Below, piece after piece: positions 48,391 to 58,015 of a stretch of DNA of 64,000 nucleotides. The notes below the pieces were generated by a model. It had not been told where the DNA came from. It did not search any database and worked only from the letters and a program-made list of their open reading frames with translations. Origin of the DNA: Strix aluco (lineage: Eukaryota; Chordata; Aves; Strigiformes; Strigidae); NCBI RefSeq assembly GCF_031877795.1, contig NC_133948.1, forward strand, positions 15,330,948 through 15,394,947. Reading direction: 5' to 3'. Made by a program: the position numbers and the translations under genes. Within the stretch, counting starts at the first letter, position 1. Every line of letters begins with the position of its first letter.

Positions 48391-50435
48391 CTGGGAGGAG
48401 AAGCGAGCGTCACCCCCATGTCCCCTGTCCCCCCTCAGGCACCTTCTGCCACCATCCCCGCAGTGTCCCCAGCCCTCCCACTTCATGCGCTTGATGGAGC
48501 ACGCAGCCCCGGGGGGTCCTGGGTGTCCCTGAGCACCACTTACGTAGAGGCTGAAGAGGTCCTGGGCGGTGGCGTTGAGCAGCGCGACCTGCCTGCGGGT
48601 CTGCTCCTGGACGTTGGAGCGGCACAAGCCGTGACCAGGGCAGCCAGGGCCGGTCACCAGCAGGGCCCGGCCGGCCACCGGCCGCCGCTGCAGCAGGAGC
48701 AGGGCCACGAAGGGCACAACGCCTGTGCGGGAGAGAGGAGAGTGTCACAGTGGGGACCGAGCCGGTGCTGATACCCCCATGATGCAGAACATCCCGCCGA
48801 GGATGCCCCCAGCCCCGGACACCCAAGAGGAGGCCGTCCAGCCCCCAGACCACCCCATTTTGCCATCCTGGCTGTGCCGAGGCTCCCATCCCGCTCCTGT
48901 CCCCCTCACCTGCCCCCCGGCAGGCGCTCCCCAGCCTCCCTTCCCGGCGGGGCGCCCCGCGGCATTCCCACATTTCGCAACTGGCCCGGTGACGACCTGT
49001 CGGGTTTGATCAAATATGCAAAGCACTTTCCCCTCCGTTATCCTCGGCCGGGCGCTGCAGGAGCGAGGCCCCACCCCAGCCCCAGCTGACTCAGTGGGGG
49101 CGCCCGCAAGGAAACCTGCCTTCGGCATACCCTCCCCGCCCCCTGCCTCCGGCCCCACCGCCTGCCTCAGTTTCCCTGTCTGTGAAGTGGGCGCAGCGCC
49201 GAGGAGCCCTGGGGAGAGACGCTGCAGCTGCCAGAGATGCCGGCCAGGAAATCTCTGGATGCGGAACAAGGGGACCCTTGAGCCACCAGCAGCTGGGTCA
49301 CCCTGGCGTCCCCCTCCTGCCGGCGGGGTGAGAGCGGGGTGCTCCAACCCCCCATCTCTGGGGACCCCCCCAAACCAGCATCCCTGCTCGGAGAGGCCAA
49401 ACCACCTCCGGACCCCTGCTACCGCGATCTGCATCCTTGGGGCAGGGTACCCCGGGGGGGTCCCCACTGCCGGGTGACCCGGATGCTGCTGGCAGCACCC
49501 CGGCAGGGTGGGGGCCCCGTGCGATGCTGTGGGGGTGCTGCCAGGCGAAGTCCCCAGGCCGTGACAAGCGCCGAAGCTGCCCGCACTTGTCAGTGCCTCC
49601 GACACGCCGCTGGTGCCGGGTAATCCAAACCTTCCTTTATTTACCCTGCCCAGGTGGGAAAGGACTTACCTGGGCGTGTTGCGATTCCCGACCCGCTGCC
49701 GCTCCCCTTCTGTGCAGGGGGGGGACACCCTTCCTCCCCGCGCCCCCAGGGCCCTGGGTGCTCCCACGGGATGTAGATGCCCTGACCCCCCATAAGCCCC
49801 TCTTGCTGCGCCCCTCCCTGGCTGCTGCCTTCTGCCCATTTCACAGCTGGGCAGAGCGAGGCTCAGCACCCACATGTGCCAGGGGCTGGGTGGGTGGGGG
49901 GTCCCAAGTGGGTCCTGCCCCATGGGGCTCCTGGCACTGCCGCTGGGGTGACGGCTGCTCCCTCCAAACCCCCCTCCTGCACTTGGCAGCCTCCCCATCC
50001 CTCCAGTGCTCCCGATACAGCAGCGGCTCGCGGCATTGAGAGACCCAGAAGGAGGAAAAGCAGAAGGGGGGGGGAATATTAAAAAAAGCCAAAAAAGCTA
50101 AAAAAAAAAAAAAAAATCCCCCCCCTTGCTTGCTTTTTTTTTTTTTTTGGAAGCATTTCCAGTTATATAAGTGTCCAGATGTTGGCTGCACCGCGCCAGC
50201 GCCGCGCTTTGCTCCCTGCTGCCAATTCCCAGAGATGCTCATCCCGGGGGGGGACGCAGCGCGGCGGGAGCCCTCGCTCCGGCTCTGGTGGCAGCGATGA
50301 ACTGGGACCCGCCTGTGCCCGAGCATCACCAGGAAAAGGGGGGGGGGGGGGGGGGGGGGAGGAAAGAAGCGGGGAGAAGGGGAAATAATTTCCCCAAAGC
50401 TGATTTTTTTTTTTACCTGCCGGCACGAACTTCAT
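47953..50435 (-). CDS. LIF: LIF, leukemia inhibitory factor (3 coding exons)
   Basis: Exons are 50417-50435, 48544-48722 and 47953-48390 on the minus strand (19, 179 and 438 nt; intron phases 1 and 0). The product is 211 residues. LIF is a secreted four-helix cytokine that signals through LIFR and gp130 to JAK/STAT3. A signal peptide covers about residues 1-24 (hydrophobic core VVPFVALLLL). Mature landmarks are NVQEQTRRQVALLNATAQDL, SLGNITRDQEELNP, RGLISNLTCLLC, and the LIFR-contact FxxK (Phe180, Lys183) before QQGC. Six N-glycosylation sequons are visible (Asn56, 95, 115, 120, 141, 152). Six cysteines (34, 40, 82, 155, 158, 187) match the three family disulfides; Cys69 is extra. A TATA box upstream and an AU-rich 3' UTR indicate tight induction and fast mRNA decay. 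Confidence 0.97.
48544..48722 (-). CDS. LIF: LIF coding exon 2
   Basis: The acceptor CCCGCACAG precedes 48722 and the donor TAC|GTAAGT follows 48544. The exon encodes residues 8-66, the rest of the signal peptide and helix A, plus two bases of Gly7. Its 179 nt equal the mammalian exon length. Confidence 0.97.
49005..49093 (-). promoter_or_regulatory. Possible regulatory cluster in LIF intron 1
   Basis: A palindrome TTTGATCAAA (49005-49014) is followed by an octamer-like ATGCAAAG (49016-49023), and an AP-1 heptamer TGACTCA lies at 49087-49093. The first part is an AT-rich patch inside GC-rich intron. Function is inferred from motifs only. Confidence 0.3.
50338..50359. repeat. Run of 22 G (C on the LIF strand)
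   Basis: An unbroken homopolymer of 22 G lies in LIF intron 1, about 60 nt past the exon 1 donor. In the LIF transcript it is a C run. The length is likely to vary between individuals and to be error-prone in assembly. Confidence 0.9.
50417..50435 (-). CDS. LIF: LIF coding exon 1 (19 nt)
   Basis: ATG at 50435-50433 begins MKFVPAG; the donor is GCAG|GTAAAA. Only 19 coding nucleotides precede the intron, ending in phase 1 as in mammalian LIF. The ATG lies about 65 nt below the inferred cap site. Confidence 0.93.
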
Positions 50436-50528
50436 TGTGAGCCGCGTCCCGGGAGTGACTTAATAGAGATTGGTGTTGGCAGAGGAAGTTTTCAGAAATT
50501 CATGTTCATACTGGGGGACTTCTCGGGG

Positions 50529-50536
50529 TTTATATA
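50529..50536 (-). promoter_or_regulatory. LIF: LIF TATA box
   Basis: TATATAAA on the minus strand lies about 95 nt upstream of the ATG, which puts the start of transcription near 50500 and a 5' UTR of about 65 nt. An ETS-type CAGGAAGT (50633-50640, plus strand) and an AP-1 heptamer at 50901-50907 lie further upstream. Confidence 0.75.
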
Positions 50537-52629
50537 CCGGTCCGGCAGCCAGTCTGTGTTGTAAGAAAGGGGAGGAGGGGGGGACGCGGGGGGGAGCAGC
50601 ACCACTATCGTTACTTCTATTGAAACTGGAAATCAGGAAGTCGAGGGCTTTGGAAATCCTGAATGATTCTTAGAAATAAACTTCTGATAAAGTTGATGTC
50701 ACCAGGATTGTGGGTTTTGTGTTTTTTCACGCACAAGGTCGGGGAGGTGCTGGGGAAGTGGGTGGGGAGGGAGGGGGGGAAATATGAATTAAAGCCCCCC
50801 CGAAGGGAGGTGAGCGGCAGCACGTGGGGTTTGGGGGCGTCGCAGGGGGTGGCGGGTGCCGGCGGTGGTGTCGAGGCGCGATGGCGAACGCGTCGCGCCG
50901 TGACTCATGGAGCCACAAGCACTTTCACCCCCGGGTCCCCCTCCCCGGATCAGGGCTTCCCCGCTGGCTGCCGGAGCAGTCAATAAAATAAGGGGGGGGT
51001 GGAATATGATTTGGGGGTTTTGCGGGGTTTTGGAGGGATAAAAAGTGCGGGGAGGTGGTGGCAGGGTCCCCTGAGGGGTGCGGGACCCCCGGTCACAGTG
51101 GGACGGACACGGTGGCATCGATGTCCCCTGGCCTGCTGGCGGCTCATCCCTTTGGGCAAAAATATTAGAAGTAAAGGGTGGGTTTTCTCTAGGAAAAAGG
51201 ACAAACCCACCCAGCAGGGAGAGGCTGGACCGGCCCCCCAGGGTTAACCCTTCCATTGGCGGGGCTGTCCCCCTGCCTGGCGCAGGCAGGGCGCAGGCAG
51301 GAGGGTGCTGGTCTGCTTGGCAAGGTGCAAAAATCAGTGTGGGAGCAAACACCTGAGTGTGTGTGTGGGGGTCAACCCTTCATGGGGGTCCCGCGGGGGC
51401 AGGATGCTGTGGGGCCATTTGATCCCCGATTTGGGGGAAAAAGAGGTTAAAGGGATTTTTGTTTTTCTTGTATATATTTTTTTCCTCTCCAGGGGCACGG
51501 CTGAACTGAAACTTTTAATCAGGTTTAGCAAGTTTGTGCCCTGGTTACGCTGGCAGCGTGAACCCGACTGGGTGACAGTCGAGGAACGGTGATGCAAGAG
51601 CCGCCATGACCCTGGCTGTCCCCCATGGCAGGGGGTGACACATCCAGCGGGGACACGAGGACCCCCCTGTGCTGGGTGGGGGGGGTTGGTCACATAGCTG
51701 CTGCCTGCCTCAGTTTCCCCGTGCCTGAACCAGGAGACCAGGTTTGCCAGGTGGCTTTGATGCCCCGGCAGCCAAAGCCCATTTCAACCCAGTTTGGCCT
51801 TACTGGGAGGCGAGTGGGGATGGGGATGGGAAGCGAGGGGGCTGGGGAGGACGAGCCCCATCTCACACACACCCCCCACCCCCCCCAGCCTCATGCCTGG
51901 TTTTACTGGGGTGCAGTGAGCAGCACATGATGGATATCTGATGGCCTGATGGCACTTAATTAGTTGGGGAATTGGTGTTTCTTAATTAATAGCACTAGGA
52001 AACATCCTTGGGGGGGGGTGGGGGGGGCTTGTGTGCAGGGATTGCCATGGGTTTGCCATTTTCTGCCCTTTCCCTGAAAAAATCTGTACCCAGGACCAGG
52101 CCAGTGTCCCAGAGCTGGGCAGGGCTTTGGGGTTTCATTTATAATAGATTTTCTGGGGGGGGTAGGAAAGGGGGGGGTGTTCCCCCTCTGCAGGATGCTC
52201 CAGCTGGGTGGGGGAGATGCAGGAGATGGGAGATGCCCGGGAAAATCCCCTTTGGTAGCAGGAACGTCCCCCCGTGGGTCCTGCCCCGGTGTGATGCAGG
52301 AGCCTGGCGAGGTGGGGACATGGGTGGGGGGGTCCCAGTAGGTCCCAGGGAGGCAGCGGGAGGGGGCTGGCTGGGGAGGACCCAGGAGGGAGCAGGGGGC
52401 TGCGGGGACGGGAACCTGTGGGGTGCCCTTGGGGTGTCCCCGGTTTGGGGAATCCAGCAGCGGAGCTGGGGCAGGTTGGGCAGGAGGCAGCCTGTCCCCG
52501 CTGTCCCCGCTGTCCCTGCTGTCCCCACCACCCCCACCACCAGCCTGGCCAGGGACATGGGGACAAGCCCAGGGCGTCCCAAGGCCACCGCTGCCACACT
52601 GATGCTCTGTTTCCCCCATAGCTGCTCCC

Positions 52630-52903
52630 CGTGCCCCATCCCCCCCTGAAGTGTCCCCCCGCGTGTCCCCAGCCCGAGCCCCCCCTCCTCTGTGCCCCAT
52701 CCCCCCTGAAGTGTCCTCCCGCGTGTCCCCAGCCCGGATCCCCCCTCCCATCCCTGCCCCCCGCGCCCCATCCCCTCCGAAGTGTCCCCCGGCGTGTCCC
52801 CAGCCCGAACCCCCCCTCCCATCCCTCCCCTGTGCCCCATCCCCCCTAGAAGTGTCCCCCCACGTGTCCCCAGCCCGGACCCCCCCGCCCATCCTTGTCC
52901 CCA
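52630..52903. repeat. Minisatellite, four units of about 60-72 bp
   Basis: Each unit opens with a CCCCATCCCC-type block, then GAAGTGTCC, then GTGTCCCCAGCCCG, with variable spacers. Four copies run in tandem from about 52634. Confidence 0.85.
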
Positions 52904-53215
52904 TGCTGCCCCCTGCTGCCACAGCCCAGAACTGGCCGCTCCACAGCCCAGAACTGCCCCCCCCCGCCATCCCCACCCAGAACTGCCCCATCCCCACTCA
53001 GAACTGCCCCACCCAGAACTGCCCCCCCCCCCATCCCTGTCCCACAGCTGCCCTCTCCTGCCCCATCCCAGCCCTCTCCTCTCCCCATCTCAGAACTGCC
53101 CCCTCCTGCCCCATCCCCATCCCATAATTGCCCCCTCCTCATCCCCATCCCAGAACTGCCACATCCCCATCCCATAATTGACCCCCCGCCCCATCCCCAT
53201 CCCATCCCATCCCGG
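52904..53215. repeat. Short tandem array based on CCCAGAACTGCCCC
   Basis: The motif CAGAACTGCC recurs at irregular spacing with CCCCATCCC linkers, grading into CCCATCCCAT repeats near 53200. It directly follows the longer minisatellite. Confidence 0.8.
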
Positions 53216-53491
53216 AGTCCCCTCTGGGTCCTTGTCCCATGTTGTCCCCATACAGGGGGACACACCGAGATCTCAGCCGGCACTGCAGCCCCCGGGTGGG
53301 GGGGTCCCGCAGGTTTGGGGCCGGGGGGGGGCCATGCCAGGGGGTGAGTGGGGCCAGTGCCCCCGTGCCCCCTCCCCGGGGAAGCCCGGGACTGAATAAC
53401 AGCAAATAACTGAATAACGGCAGGGCCCGAATTCCCCTTTGACTCACGATGTTTCCCTGCCTGGAGCTGCCTCCCTGCTGCCCCTGCGCCC

Positions 53492-53571
53492 CACTGGTGT
53501 CACCCCACAGGTGTGTCACCCCACTGGTGTCGCCCCACTGGTGTCACCCACCAGTGTCACCCCACAGGCAG
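53492..53571. repeat. Minisatellite based on CTGGTGTCACCCCA
   Basis: About five degenerate copies of a 13-15 bp unit (ACTGGTGTCACCCCAC and variants) lie in tandem. Confidence 0.8.
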
Positions 53572-54339
53572 GCACTCTGCTGCTTCCCATCCCAGACGGG
53601 TGGGAGGACCCCTGGCCATGGCGGGGTGAGCAGCCTTGGGGACCGTGGCCAAGGGATGTCCCCATTGTGGGGTGGCTTTTCCCAGGGATGGGAGCAGGGG
53701 GTGGGCAGTGGGGTCCCCCTGGGTGGCCCTGCAAGGAGGGAGCCTATCCCCACGGGGACACCAGGGACACGAGGACTGCCAGCACCCCTCCAGTGGCACT
53801 CAGCCTGCTGTGCGCTCCCTATTTGGGGGTCCCCCCACCCCTCCGTGCCGGTCCCGGGGTGGTCACATACCTGCGCCCTCCCCTCCGCAGCCCATGCAAG
53901 CTGCCTCCTCTTCGGAGCCGGGCGGGCAGCTCGGTGGGGGACAACAGCCGGCGGGTGGTGGCACGGTCACGGTCACCCACGGCACGGCAAGCCGGCCCAG
54001 GCTGCTTCATGGTGACATCGTCCCCACCCCAAGGGTCCCCAAATGGCAGCGGGTGCCAGCGTGGCGGTGGCCGTCCCGACGGCGATGCTCCCCACGACTG
54101 ACTCAGGCGGTGGTGCCGGTGGCGGTGCCGGGCAGCCCAGCGGGCACCGGCACACGGCGGGGAACGAGTGACTCTGCGGTGCCACATGACCAGGTCTTAG
54201 GATTTTTGACTCAGCGGGAGCGGTGGCAGCGGGGTGGCCTGGTCCCCACGGTGGCCCTGGCCAGGCGGCAGGGATGTGGCGCTCTGGTTTGGCTGCGGCG
54301 ATGGCCTGGCCCGTGCGGGGTCACTTGCCACCCAGGGCT

Positions 54340-54660
54340 GTGACATGGCACGTGGTGCCATGCAGTGTTGTGCCACACGCCTGGAGGTGCCGGGCCATGC
54401 CATGAGATGCCACCTCTTGCCACGTCACATGCAGTGTGGCTACACCGCCCCGTGCCACGTGCCACGCCATGATGTGCCACGTCCTGTGCCATACCGTGTG
54501 CCACATCCCGTCGTGTGCCACCGTGCTGTGCCACATCCCACGCCGCGCCGCGTGCCACACGGTGCTGTGCCATATCCCACACCACGTGCCACAGCAGAGC
54601 AGGCCCCATCCCACCCCATGCTGCCATCCCACGCTGTGCCACGTGCCCCGGCGAGCACAA
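54340..54660. repeat. Degenerate GTGCCAC-type repeat
   Basis: Many copies of TGCCAC, TGCCACGTG and CATGCCA-like words are spaced 8-20 bp apart over about 320 bp just downstream of the OSM 3' end. Confidence 0.75.
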
Positions 54661-54783
54661 CGGGCACAGCCTGGCCACCTGAATAGAGCCCCTCTCTGCC
54701 CACAGACACCCGGACACCCAGACACAGGGACACCCAGACACAGGGACACAACTGCTCAGTGGCCCATGGGCCAAGGTCGACAC

Positions 54784-54789
54784 TTTATT
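54784..54789 (-). promoter_or_regulatory. OSM: OSM poly(A) signal
   Basis: TTTATT on the plus strand is AATAAA on the transcript strand, beyond the AU-rich block. Confidence 0.65.
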
Positions 54790-55159
54790 TCCTTCTGCTG
54801 TTATACAAAAATACGGGGGTGCCACATGCCCGGGGCAGGCACCCTTCTCACAGTATCAAAAAATATTGATATTCATAAATAAACCCTTGTTACATTCATA
54901 GTTTAACACCATACAAAAAAAGTTATCATAAAAATAGATATTTATATATTAAAAACAGGTCCTTAAATATTTCTCCCCACTGTGGGGATGTATTAAATTA
55001 ACCCCAAGATTCAATAAATACAATAACCACACAAATATTAATGTATAAATTAGTGGGGAGGGAGTGGGTGCCACCACCCACCGTCACAGTGTGGTGGCCA
55101 GAGCCAAGCCCCTGCCTGACACAGTCAGGGCTGCAGCGACGCGGCCCCGGGGGCTCACG

Positions 55160-55435
55160 GACATGGGGGACACTGCAGGTACAGGGATGCTGAGGGCATG
55201 GGGACACCAAGAGCACAGGGTCACCAAGAGTGCAAGAGTGAGCACAGGGACACCAAGCACAGGGGGACACTGAGAGCACAGGGACAAGGACAGGGATGCT
55301 GAGGGCTTGGGGACACTGAGGGTGTAGGAACGAGGACAGGGGTGAACACAGGGACATTGATCTTGTGGAGGGACACCAAGCACACAGGGACACCAAGCAC
55401 ACAGGGACACTGAGCTTGCAGGGCAGGCAGGGACG
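55160..55435. repeat. Minisatellite in OSM 3' UTR
   Basis: Degenerate copies of ACAGGGACACCAAGCAC and ACAGGGACACTGAG recur about every 15-30 bp; two near-identical neighbours lie at about 55371-55406. Confidence 0.82.
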
Positions 55436-55978
55436 GGCAGGCTGGGGGTGACAACACCGGTGGCACTCACTGGTGCCAGCAGTGGCCTCCGTGGGCCAGG
55501 GCCGCACCCTGCCGGCAGCGCGGCGGGTGCTGGGTGAGCGGCTCTTAGTCAGGCTGGGTCACCGGACCCATTGAATCACTGGAAAATCCATCAGGGCTCG
55601 GTGACAAGGGACGGCTCCATCCTGCAGCGCTGGGCACCTGGGGGACACCCGAGCACGCCGGAGTGCGCGGCTCCTCGCCGCACCGGGGCTGCCAAAACGT
55701 GGGGCAGGATGTGGGGGAGCTGCCAGGAGAGGAGCGGGGCTGTCCTGCAGCCGAGCGGTGGCACGGGGACAGCTTGGTCCCCACGACAAGCCAAAGTGAT
55801 GGCAGCTGCTTTGAGCGCGCTTTTGTCCTCACCCGGGCAAGCTTAAAGGGTCTCTGCGGTGCATCCCGGCCGCTCGGAGAGTCTCCATCCTGGGGGTGGG
55901 ATGGGCTGGAGATGGATATGGGGATGGGATGGAGATGGTGATGGTGACAGGGACAATTCTGGTGGCAGCGGGGCTGCA

Positions 55979-56443
55979 CTAGGAGCGTGCCAGCAGCCGG
56001 GAGCCCCGGCGCAATCTCTGCTTCTCCCGGCGCGCTCGGCGGTTCCTGGCCTCCAGCTGGGCGCTGAGCTTGGCCATGAAACGGGAGTAGCTCCAGAGGA
56101 TCCGGCACCCCTCCAGCTTCTGCCGGAAGACCTTGGTGGGTGCCGTGGGGCCGGGCGGGGGCCGGCGGCTGGGGCGGGGGCTGGAGGGTGGGAAGAGCCC
56201 CTCCAGGTTGCTGAGGAGCCCTCGCACCTTCAGGTGGGTGCTGGCCAAGCGACGGAGGATTTCGGCACCGGGGGGGTTGAGGTCGCGCTGGTGCCGGGTG
56301 ATGTCCTGCAGTTCCTGGGCCATGCGGGTCATGGTCCCCCGCAGCCCCCGCAGCCCCCCGGGCCCTGTCACCGTTCCCCGCAGCCACTCGGGATGGCGGT
56401 TGGTGCGGCAGAGATTGTTGATGGCCAGGTGCTGGTTCTCCTC
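55979..56443 (-). CDS. OSM: OSM coding exon 3
   Basis: The acceptor CTGAGCAG precedes GAG at 56443; an AG three bases earlier would add one Gln. The exon encodes residues 59-212, helices B to D and the basic tail, ending at TAG 55979-55981. Confidence 0.93.
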   Translation of the reverse strand, partial: EENQHLAINNLCRTNRHPEWLRGTVTGPGGLRGLRGTMTRMAQELQDITRHQRDLNPPGAEILRRLASTHLKVRGLLSNLEGLFPPSSPRPSRRPPPGPTAPTKVFRQKLEGCRILWSYSRFMAKLSAQLEARNRRARREKQRLRRGSRLLARS

Positions 56444-57641
56444 CTGCTCAGGGATGGCAGGGAAAGGTCAGGGATGTCAGATGGGAGCAGCATGGGGACC
56501 GCCCACCCCCCCCGCCGGCCCAGCCCCGTGTCCCCCAGTGGAGGGGACAGGAATGACCCCTCGCCCCGGGAAGGGGACTCACATAGAAGGTGAAAAGCTC
56601 CTGCGCGTCCTCGGCCATGTGCCTCACCAGCGCGTGGATCTGCTGCAGGGTGGGGGCCTGTGGGGGCCGACCCCCCTGGCCCGGCACCGCCCAGAGGATG
56701 AAGATCCCTTTGGTGACAGCTGGGGAGGAAGAGGAGGCAGATTTGGGACACTGGGACATCGCTGGGTGCAGGGAGTCAGCCCCCTCTCTGCGCCAGAAAG
56801 GGACAAGTTTTGGCGCATGGGCATCAATGCCCTGGTGCCACGGTGACAGCTGCTGCAGGGACAGCTTGGCCCCGTGTGCCCATCAGCCCGGCATCAGGCC
56901 TGGAGGCAAGAACAATGTGTGCCAGGCACACGCATCCCCTGCGCCAAAGCCTCCTGGTCCTGCCACAGGGACAAGTCAGTCCCTGTGCCACAAGGCTGCT
57001 GGGGACCCAGCGGGGAGGAGGAGGAGGATGAAGGTGCCATTGAGCAGCCAGGCAGCACAGCCCAGCTTGCCCCAGCAGCTCCTCCCGCCAGCATGGGCCA
57101 CCGCAAAGGAGGGGACAGCAGTGACACTCCCGGATCCAGCCCTCAGACCCTGTCCTGGCCCCCCCGTCACCCACGGACTTTGGATGTGGCACTGGAGCGG
57201 TGCACAGCCCCCGGCCCGGCTGCGCTGCGGGGGTTGAAGGGCTCGGGCAGGGTGCAGGATCTGTGCCAGCAAGCCCTGACCCTCTGCCATCTGTCCCCAA
57301 ACTTATCCCAAAGCATGTCCCCTCCTGACCATCCCCCCGGGGAAGAAGGGAGCCCCCACGGGGTGTCCATCCACGGTGCTCCACGTGCCACAGGGGGCAA
57401 CGTCGCCGTCCCCCACTGGCGCCCTTGGGAGGTGACACCGCCACAGCACGGCGGGGACAGCCTCGGCAACGACATCTGCCGCGGCGCGCCGACCCAACCC
57501 CACGCGGGCCCCCGCCGCCGCGCTCCCTCCCGCCGCTCCCGGCCGGCTCGGCGCAGCCGGCGTGCGAGCGAGAGGGCAGTTAGAGGACGCCGGCAGACAC
57601 CTACCTGCCAGCACGCCCAAGGGCCGCCCGACGCACCGCAT
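55979..57641 (-). CDS. OSM: OSM, oncostatin M (3 coding exons)
   Basis: Exons are 57605-57641, 56583-56719 and 55979-56443 on the minus strand (37, 137 and 465 nt; intron phases 1 and 0, as in LIF). The product is 212 residues. OSM is a secreted IL-6-family four-helix cytokine acting through gp130 with OSMR or LIFR. A hydrophobic signal segment spans about residues 8-24. VFRQKLEGCRILWSYSRFM matches the helix-D signature of mammalian OSM, including the FxxK receptor contact (Phe164, Lys167). The C-terminus is strongly basic (RNRRARREKQRLRRGSR), like the cleaved propeptide of mammals. Helix B-C resembles LIF (ITRHQRDLNP, RGLLSNLEGLF). Mature cysteines are only Cys70 and Cys171, and no N-X-S/T sequon is present. 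The place between LIF and CASTOR1 on the same strand supports the name. Confidence 0.93.
56583..56719 (-). CDS. OSM: OSM coding exon 2
   Basis: The acceptor CCTCCCCAG precedes 56719 and the donor TAT|GTGAGT follows 56583. The exon completes Ala13 and encodes residues 14-58: the rest of the signal segment (GIFILWAV) and helix A (TLQQIHALVRHMAEDAQELF). It contains no cysteine. It ends TFY, as LIF exon 2 ends SLY. Confidence 0.9.
57605..57641 (-). CDS. OSM: OSM coding exon 1 (37 nt)
   Basis: ATG at 57641-57639 begins MRCVGRPLGVLA and the donor is GCAG|GTAGGT, phase 1. The last nine bases before the donor resemble those of LIF exon 1, and the phase is the same. Confidence 0.85.
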
Positions 57642-57722
57642 GGCCGGGGCAGGGTGTTTCGGCACGGGGCTGCCGGGCGCACGAGCGACTTCCTTAACTG
57701 CTCGGCGATGGGGAAGCTCGCC

Positions 57723-57729
57723 TTTTAAA
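57723..57729 (-). promoter_or_regulatory. OSM: OSM TATA-like box
   Basis: TTTAAAA on the minus strand lies about 82 nt upstream of the ATG, so the cap site is probably near 57695. A CpG-rich block (about 57470-57720) covers exon 1. Confidence 0.5.
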
Positions 57730-57987
57730 GTGCACCCATTCGCCCCCACCTCCGAAGGAGGCACCCGGACCCAACGGCAAGCCAGCGAGAAGTGAAGCCG
57801 TGCCCCGGGGGCCAATGAGCAGGGTGAGCCGCCCCGGCGGGAGGAAATGATGCTGGCCGGCCGATGGGGTTGTTCTTCGATTCAGTTCCTCGAGGGAGTC
57901 CTGGTGGGTCCAGCCCGGGGAGCCCGCGGTCCCGCTGCTCGTCCTGGATCCGGCCGTGCCGGTGCCACTGGATCCCCACAACCCAGC

Positions 57988-58015
57988 TTCTTGGGAACGG
58001 GCTGCTTTGAGTCAC
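57988..58015 (-). promoter_or_regulatory. Possible STAT and AP-1 sites upstream of OSM
   Basis: TTCTTGGGAA (57988-57997) fits the TTC-N4-GAA spacing bound by some STATs, and a perfect AP-1 heptamer TGAGTCA lies 11 bp on (58009-58015). They are about 300 bp upstream of the inferred OSM cap site. Mammalian OSM is known to be STAT5-responsive; the match here is by motif only. Confidence 0.35.

Larger units (their letters stand above)
50541..54764. other. LIF-OSM intergenic region
   Basis: GC-rich spacer of about 4.2 kb between the LIF promoter and the OSM 3' end. It holds minisatellites (52630-53215, 53492-53571, 54340-54660) and TGACTCA heptamers at 50901, 53440, 54099 and 54207. The many open frames are produced by GC-rich repeats and resemble no protein family. 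Confidence 0.55.
54765..55978 (-). other. OSM: OSM 3' UTR with AU-rich part and minisatellite
   Basis: It runs from the TAG at 55979 to about 20 nt past the AATAAA at 54784-54789. Near the stop it is GC-rich, then carries a GGGACAC-type minisatellite (55160-55435), then an AU-rich block at 54855-55060 with at least five AUUUA pentamers on the transcript strand. Confidence 0.72.

Noticed and set aside
48169-48771. Plus-strand open frame of 200 codons over LIF exons 2-3
   Set aside because: It is the mirror of the LIF coding frame; the minus strand carries the conserved protein and splice sites.
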